Below the pieces are notes generated by a model that saw nothing but the letters and a program-made list of their open reading frames with translations, ran no database searches and was not told where the DNA came from. Made by a program: the position numbers and the translations under genes. Shown here piece after piece: positions 59,523 through 64,000 of a stretch of 64,000 nt of DNA. The number at the start of each line of letters is the position of its first letter. Positions within the stretch are counted from its first letter, which is position 1. Source of the stretch: Candidatus Rhodoferax odensensis (lineage in GTDB: Bacteria; Pseudomonadota; Gammaproteobacteria; Burkholderiales; Burkholderiaceae_C); the NCBI GenBank assembly GCA_016718405.1, contig JADKDJ010000005.1:124001-188000 (forward strand). The letters are read 5' to 3'.

Positions 59523-62474
59523 GTGACCAGCAACGTCCCGGCCGATTTGGCTGCCGAAATCGAGCGTTTGCGTGCCGATCTTGCGGCCTCCGAGCAACGA
59601 TTGCAAGCCGTGGTGCACGCGTCGGGTTCGCTGCTGGGCACGCTTGAATTTGAGATCGATCCGGCTGGCCAACTGCTGCTGACGAAGGCCGACGCGATGG
59701 CTGACAAGCTGCTGGGCAAGCCCTGTGGTCCCCACCTCGGGCGGCCACTGCTGAGTTTGTTTCCAGGCTTGCACGTGACATCCCTTCCAGGCGAGTTGGC
59801 AAGTGTGGCGCGCGACGGTGGCATGGTGGGGCCGGCGGCCACGCTGGGCGAGGGCATGTTGTCCGGGCGTGCCTATCAGTTTTTTGCGTTTCAGTCTGCG
59901 CCAAACCGGGTGGTGGCCAAGTTCTGGGATGGATTGGGGGCGCCGCAAGTGCAGCGCATGGCAGAGCGCTCGCAGCAGCAATTGCTGGTGGTGTTCCGCG
60001 ACAGCCCGGTTGCGATTTCCATGACCAGAGCGGATGACGGCGTGTACGTGGATGTCAATGACGAGTGGTGTCGATTGACCGGGGTGACGTTTGATCAGGC
60101 CTTGGGGCGAACAGCTGTCGATTTGGGTTTTTGGCGCGACACCGCAGAGCGCAATGCCGGGACGCGACCCATGCGTGATACCGGGCATCTGCGCAACCTC
60201 GATCTGGTGTTCCGGCGCAGGGACGGCGAACAACGCGTTCTGCAACTCAACGGCTCGCGTATCGAGATCGACGGGACCAATTACTTTTTGAGCTACCTCA
60301 AGGACGTAACGGCCGAGCGGACGGCGCAGGCAGCGCTGGCCGACAGCGAGCAAAAGCTCAAGGACAGTAACAGCCACCTCAATGAGCAGATTGCGTTGTT
60401 TGAATCCATGGAGAGCCTTGCCACTGTGGGTCACTGGGTGTCCAGACCGGGCGGTGAGGGGTTGGTCTGGTCCAGCGGCCTGTATGCCTTGGCTGGGCTT
60501 GCGCCCGGCAGCGTGGGTGACACCGCTCAGGCGCGCAGCCGAATTCTGCCGGATGACCGGCCGACCTTCGAGGCCGCACGCGCCCGGCTTGACGGCGCCA
60601 CGGTGGAGTACCGCTGGGAGCACCCGGATGGTCGCGTGCGCTGGCTGCGCGCTCGCATGCATCGGCGCCATGTTGGCGGTGTGGCTGTGCTCGATTTTGG
60701 CGTGGTGCAGGACGTGACGACCGAGCGCGTTGCTGCGCTGGCCTTGCAAGATAGGTTGGCGTTTATTCAGAAGATAACCAGCCGCGTGCCTGGCGTGGTG
60801 TACCAGTTGCGACGCGGCGCAGACGGACGGTTTCAGTTTCTCTACATCAGCGAGAAAGTGCGCGAGATTTATGGTGGCGTCTCGCCCGACGAGGTGCTGC
60901 GTGACGCCACCTGCACGTTGCCGCTGCACCACCCGGATGATCTGTCGGATTTCCTCACGTCCTTAAAGGTGTCCGCGCTAGACCTGACCCCTTGGCGCCA
61001 CGAGTACCGCTTGCGTTTTCCCGATGGCACGGTGACCTGGTTGTTTGGCCAGGCCATGCCCGAAGCGCAGGCCGATGGGGGGGTGCTGTGGAATGGTGTC
61101 ACCACCGATATCACCGAGCGCAAGCAAGCCGAGGAGCGAATCGAGCGGCTGGCCTTCTTTGACATGCTGACCGGGCTGCCGAACCGACGGCTGTTGATGG
61201 ATCGGCTGCAGCATGCACTGGTCTTGGGCGAACGGGCTGCGCGTCCGGGGGCACTGCTGTTCATCGACCTGGACAATTTCAAGGACCTCAACGACACACA
61301 GGGCCACGACGTTGGTGACCAGTTGCTCAAGCAGGTAGCGACCCGGCTGGGCGAGTGCGTGCGCGGCGCCGACACGGTGGCGCGTCTGGGTGGCGACGAG
61401 TTCGTTGTGATGCTCGAAGAGCTCGGCAGCCAAGAGGGTGAGGCCGCGGCGTTGGCCGAATCAGTGGCACGCAAGATCCTCGGGGCGCTCAATCAGCCCT
61501 ACCAACTGGCCGGGCAGGAGCATCACAGCACACCCAGCATCGGCATTGCGCTGTTTCATGATCAACTCAGCAGCGTCGATGATCTGCTCAAACGGGCCGA
61601 TCTGGCGATGTACCAGGCCAAGTCCGCCGGGCGCAACACGCTGCGTTTCTTCGACCCACAAATGCAGGTGGTGGTGGCAGCCAGAGCCGCACTGGAAGGG
61701 GATTTACGTCTGGGCCTGCAGCACGGAGAACTGCTGCTTCACTACCAGCCGGTGGTGGACGAGTTCGCTCGTGTGATCGGCGTCGAGGCGCTGGTGCGTT
61801 GGCGCCATCCCAAGCGCGGGCTGGTGTCGCCTGCGGAGTTCATCCCGGTGGCCGAACAGAGCGGCCTGATCCTGCCGCTTGGGCAATGGGTGCTGGCGCA
61901 GGCCTGCGCCCAGTTGGTGGCCTGGTCGACCGTTGCCGCGACCAGCCGTCTGACGATTGCGGTGAACGTGAGCGCGCGCCAGTTCCGGCAGGCTGATTTC
62001 GCCTTGCAAGTACTTGAGCTGCTGCGCACCAGCGGCGCCAACCCTTATCGGCTCAAGCTGGAGATCACCGAGAGCCTGCTGGTGAGCGACATGGACGACG
62101 CGATCCAGAAGATGGGCGAGTTGCGCTCGATTGGGGTCAGTTTTGCGCTGGATGACTTTGGCACCGGTTACTCGTCACTGGCCTACCTCAAGCGGCTGCC
62201 GCTGGAGCAGCTCAAGATCGACCAGTCGTTTGTGCGTGACGTCATGATCGACCCGAACGACGCCACCATTGCGCTGGCAGTGTTGTCGCTGGGGCGCAGC
62301 CTGGGCTTGACGGTGGTGGCCGAGGGTGTGGAGACACCCGAGCAACACGCGCTGCTGCGCAACCACGGATGTTGCGTGTTTCAGGGCTATTTGTTTGGTA
62401 GGCCAATGCCCGTCGAGGCGCTTGACTTGAGTTCGACCGCGCAGGCGGTCTCGTCAGTGGCCTGGATGATCTGA
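59523..62474 (+). CDS. PAS-GGDEF-EAL cyclic-di-GMP protein
   Basis: A protein of about 983 residues. After a short coiled coil (LAAEIERLRADLAASEQRLQ) come several PAS domains (about residues 40-130, 145-270, 290-400 and 415-520), then GGDEF (RLGGDEF near residue 623) and EAL (GVEALVRW near 754; NVSARQF, EITESLLVS, DDFGTGYSS, KIDQSFV). The EAL and GGDEF halves are very close to those of the preceding gene, which suggests tandem duplication with divergent sensory parts. GTG at 59523 is preferred because GGAG lies 9 bases upstream; GTG at 59508 is possible. It ends 20 bases inside the opposite-strand suhB gene end. Confidence 0.9.
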   Translation: MTSNVPADLAAEIERLRADLAASEQRLQAVVHASGSLLGTLEFEIDPAGQLLLTKADAMADKLLGKPCGPHLGRPLLSLFPGLHVTSLPGELASVARDGGMVGPAATLGEGMLSGRAYQFFAFQSAPNRVVAKFWDGLGAPQVQRMAERSQQQLLVVFRDSPVAISMTRADDGVYVDVNDEWCRLTGVTFDQALGRTAVDLGFWRDTAERNAGTRPMRDTGHLRNLDLVFRRRDGEQRVLQLNGSRIEIDGTNYFLSYLKDVTAERTAQAALADSEQKLKDSNSHLNEQIALFESMESLATVGHWVSRPGGEGLVWSSGLYALAGLAPGSVGDTAQARSRILPDDRPTFEAARARLDGATVEYRWEHPDGRVRWLRARMHRRHVGGVAVLDFGVVQDVTTERVAALALQDRLAFIQKITSRVPGVVYQLRRGADGRFQFLYISEKVREIYGGVSPDEVLRDATCTLPLHHPDDLSDFLTSLKVSALDLTPWRHEYRLRFPDGTVTWLFGQAMPEAQADGGVLWNGVTTDITERKQAEERIERLAFFDMLTGLPNRRLLMDRLQHALVLGERAARPGALLFIDLDNFKDLNDTQGHDVGDQLLKQVATRLGECVRGADTVARLGGDEFVVMLEELGSQEGEAAALAESVARKILGALNQPYQLAGQEHHSTPSIGIALFHDQLSSVDDLLKRADLAMYQAKSAGRNTLRFFDPQMQVVVAARAALEGDLRLGLQHGELLLHYQPVVDEFARVIGVEALVRWRHPKRGLVSPAEFIPVAEQSGLILPLGQWVLAQACAQLVAWSTVAATSRLTIAVNVSARQFRQADFALQVLELLRTSGANPYRLKLEITESLLVSDMDDAIQKMGELRSIGVSFALDDFGTGYSSLAYLKRLPLEQLKIDQSFVRDVMIDPNDATIALAVLSLGRSLGLTVVAEGVETPEQHALLRNHGCCVFQGYLFGRPMPVEALDLSSTAQAVSSVAWMI

Positions 62475-63341
62475 TTCCGGTGCGGGCACAACGGGCGCGG
62501 CCTGGCGCACCGCAGCCTTGTCGCCTGCTGGTGCGAACTTGCTGTACTTGCCCAGAATTCCGACCAGTTGACCGTAGATTTTGGGGCTACCTGCCAGGCA
62601 TTCCTTGTGGTGCAGGAAGTCGCTCTCGCCGGTGAAATTGCCCACCAGACCACCGGCCTCGGTCACCAGCAGCGAGCCCGCCGCCATGTCCCAGGGCTGC
62701 AGCCCGGTCTCGAAAAAGGCATCGGTGAAACCGGCCGCCACGTAAGCCAGATCGAGCGCGGCAGCACCCGGGCGGCGCAGGCCGGCAGTACGCTGCATTA
62801 CTTCGCCCATCATGCGCAGATAAGCGTTGAAGTCGTCGCCCGGGCGAAACGGGAAGCCGGTGGAGATCAGGCACTCCTGCATGCGGGTGCGCTTGGAGAC
62901 GCGGATGCGTCGGTCGTTCATGTAGGCGCCGCGCCCCTTGGTGGCGGTGAACAGGTCGTTGCGGCTGGGGTCGTAGATGACGGCTTGCTCAACTTTGCCC
63001 TTGACCGTCAGCGCGATGCTGACGCAGTACACCGGCAAGCCGTGGATGAAGTTGGTGGTTCCGTCCAGCGGATCGATGATCCAGACATAGTCGGAGTCCT
63101 TGGCGCCATGCTCGCTGCCGGACTCTTCCGCCAGAATGCCGTGCCCCGGATACGCGGTGAGCAGGGTCTCGATGATGGCCTGCTCGGCGGCGTGGTCCAC
63201 CTCGGTCACGAAGTCGTTGACCTGTTTCTGCGAAATGCGCACCGCTTCCACATCCAGCGCGGCGCGGTTGATGATGGCACCAGCGGCGCGGGCGGCCTTG
63301 ATGGCCACATTGATCATGGGGTGCAGATTGGGGGGCGGCAT
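62454..63341 (-). CDS. suhB: Inositol-1-monophosphatase family protein SuhB
   Basis: A 295-residue phosphatase of the IMPase family. The metal-binding motifs are EESG in ILAEESGSEHG, WIIDPLDGTTNFIHGLP (the DPLDGTTNF signature) and the late LQPWDMAAGSLLVTEAGG (WDxxAG). SuhB dephosphorylates inositol monophosphate and in E. coli also joins the rRNA antitermination complex. A non-conserved Pro/Ala-rich tail of about 35 residues follows the core. ATG at 63341 gives PPPNLHPMINVAIKAARAAG, close to the usual start, and ATG at 63317 is possible. It is divergent from trmJ, an arrangement common in Burkholderiales. Confidence 0.95.
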   Translation of the reverse strand: MPPPNLHPMINVAIKAARAAGAIINRAALDVEAVRISQKQVNDFVTEVDHAAEQAIIETLLTAYPGHGILAEESGSEHGAKDSDYVWIIDPLDGTTNFIHGLPVYCVSIALTVKGKVEQAVIYDPSRNDLFTATKGRGAYMNDRRIRVSKRTRMQECLISTGFPFRPGDDFNAYLRMMGEVMQRTAGLRRPGAAALDLAYVAAGFTDAFFETGLQPWDMAAGSLLVTEAGGLVGNFTGESDFLHHKECLAGSPKIYGQLVGILGKYSKFAPAGDKAAVRQAAPVVPAPESDHPGH

Positions 63342-63516
63342 AAATTGTGGGGGTAAGAGCGTCGGAATTGACCAGTCGATGCCGGTCACCAAGGATGCGA
63401 TTTTCTCACGAAACCGCCAACCGGCGGCTTGCAGGCGGCGCGACGGGTGATTCGGCCTTGATTGCGCCCAAGGACTCCGATCCAGCCGGCCGGCTTGGCA
63501 GCGGACAATACGGCAC

Positions 63517-64000
63517 ATGACGACGCGATTCATTCTGATCAACACCAGCCACGCTGGCAACGTCGGCGCCGCCGCCCGCGCCATGAAGACCATGGGTTTT
63601 GACGAGCTGGTGTTGGTGGCGCCGCGCTGGGCCAACGTGTTGCGCCGCGAGGAGACCATCCAGCGCGCCAGTGGGGCGCTGGACGTGCTGGCCAAGGCCC
63701 GCATCGTGGCGACGCTGGACGAGGCGCTGGACGGCATCACGCACCTGTGCGGCACCGCCATGACTCCGCGCGACTTCGGCCCGCCCACCCGCACGCCGCG
63801 CGAACACTTTGAATGGCTGTCAAAGACCGTACACGGATCGACCCCACAACAAGCATCACCGGCCGATGGCGGGCTGGGTGCGCGGTCAAGTTGGGTGCCC
63901 GACGGCATCGCGTTCCTGTTCGGCTCCGAGCGCTTTGGTATGAGCAATGAGGATGTGTACCGCTGTCATGTGGCACTGAGTATTCCCAGCAACCCGCAGT
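63517..64000 (+). CDS. trmJ: tRNA 2'-O-methyltransferase TrmJ (partial, runs off the window)
   Basis: The first 161 codons of a SPOUT-class methyltransferase, open to the end of the window. FILINTSHAGNVGAAARAMK at the start, the MGFDELVLVAPR stretch, TAMTPRDFGP and FLFGSERFGMSNEDVYRCH (motif 2 with the SAM-binding loop) are those of TrmJ, which methylates the ribose of residue 32 in tRNAs. An Ala/Ser-rich insert (HGSTPQQASPADGGLGARSS) separates two core motifs. It is divergent from suhB with a 175-base gap. No strong ribosome site was seen. Confidence 0.93.
   Translation, partial: MTTRFILINTSHAGNVGAAARAMKTMGFDELVLVAPRWANVLRREETIQRASGALDVLAKARIVATLDEALDGITHLCGTAMTPRDFGPPTRTPREHFEWLSKTVHGSTPQQASPADGGLGARSSWVPDGIAFLFGSERFGMSNEDVYRCHVALSIPSNPQ

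Overview
The window reads as a GC-rich chromosomal segment of a betaproteobacterium of the order Burkholderiales. A Comamonadaceae member (Rhodoferax-like) is my best guess. The basis is the overall protein style (MutS, SuhB/TrmJ, UppP, MacAB, AmmeMemoRadiSam, many GGDEF-EAL proteins), the divergent suhB/trmJ pair, and dispersed palindromic repeats of a kind I associate with that family. The taxon is inference; no rRNA or tRNA gene was seen. Most of the window is ordinary core and accessory chromosome rather than prophage or plasmid.

Layout. 0.2-2.1 kb: a LON-substrate-binding-domain protein and an orphan LivK-type lipoprotein. 2.3-6.9 kb: a tight five-gene operon with a LolD-like ATPase, a LolC/FtsX-like permease, a LolA-like carrier and a predicted outer-membrane barrel, probably an envelope lipid or lipoprotein export route. 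7.0-7.6 kb: a phage-style P-loop protein with a damaged Walker A motif. 7.7-19.0 kb: two divergent signalling operons with the same order (histidine kinase, single REC protein, REC-GAF-PAS-GGDEF-EAL protein); the last gene of the right-hand operon is frameshifted. 19.2-22.7 kb: a Fur-box-controlled ferrous iron operon (P19/FtrA, iron-type porin, FtrD polyferredoxin) that lacks the usual permease. 22.8-29.5 kb: a GFA-family protein, a lytic transglycosylase, a LysM-FecR protein paired with a CHASE2-GGDEF-EAL protein, and a periplasmic solute-binding protein. 29.5-34.8 kb: a LytS/LytTR two-component operon, small membrane proteins, and an ECF sigma/anti-sigma pair with a secreted Y-X4-D protein. 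34.9-41.0 kb: small secreted or membrane proteins and a MacAB exporter whose adaptor carries two Spy/CpxP-like LTxxQ domains. 41.0-43.6 kb: a Memo-AMMECR1 fusion plus its radical SAM partner. 43.6-44.1 kb: a truncated PIN gene next to anomalous G-runs. 44.2-49.9 kb: uppP, an HD-GYP protein, a PAS histidine kinase, an alpha/beta hydrolase and an Anbu proteasome-like protease. 49.9-53.9 kb: a frameshifted MmeI-type restriction-modification gene riddled with palindromes, and a CcdAB-like toxin-antitoxin pair with an unusual antitoxin. 54.0-64.0 kb: mutS, two large GAF/PAS-GGDEF-EAL proteins, suhB and the start of trmJ.

How it works together. The strongest theme is cyclic-di-GMP signalling: five GGDEF-EAL proteins and one HD-GYP protein, several fed by histidine kinases in the same operon. 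The second theme is envelope transport (Lol-like, MacAB, ferrous iron, FecR). The third is genome flux by small palindromic repeats. These lie between genes, at gene ends (one supplies the C-terminus and stop codon of a kinase) and in frame inside the MmeI-like gene. Two genes are interrupted by indels, and one region of G-runs looks like an assembly or sequencing problem.
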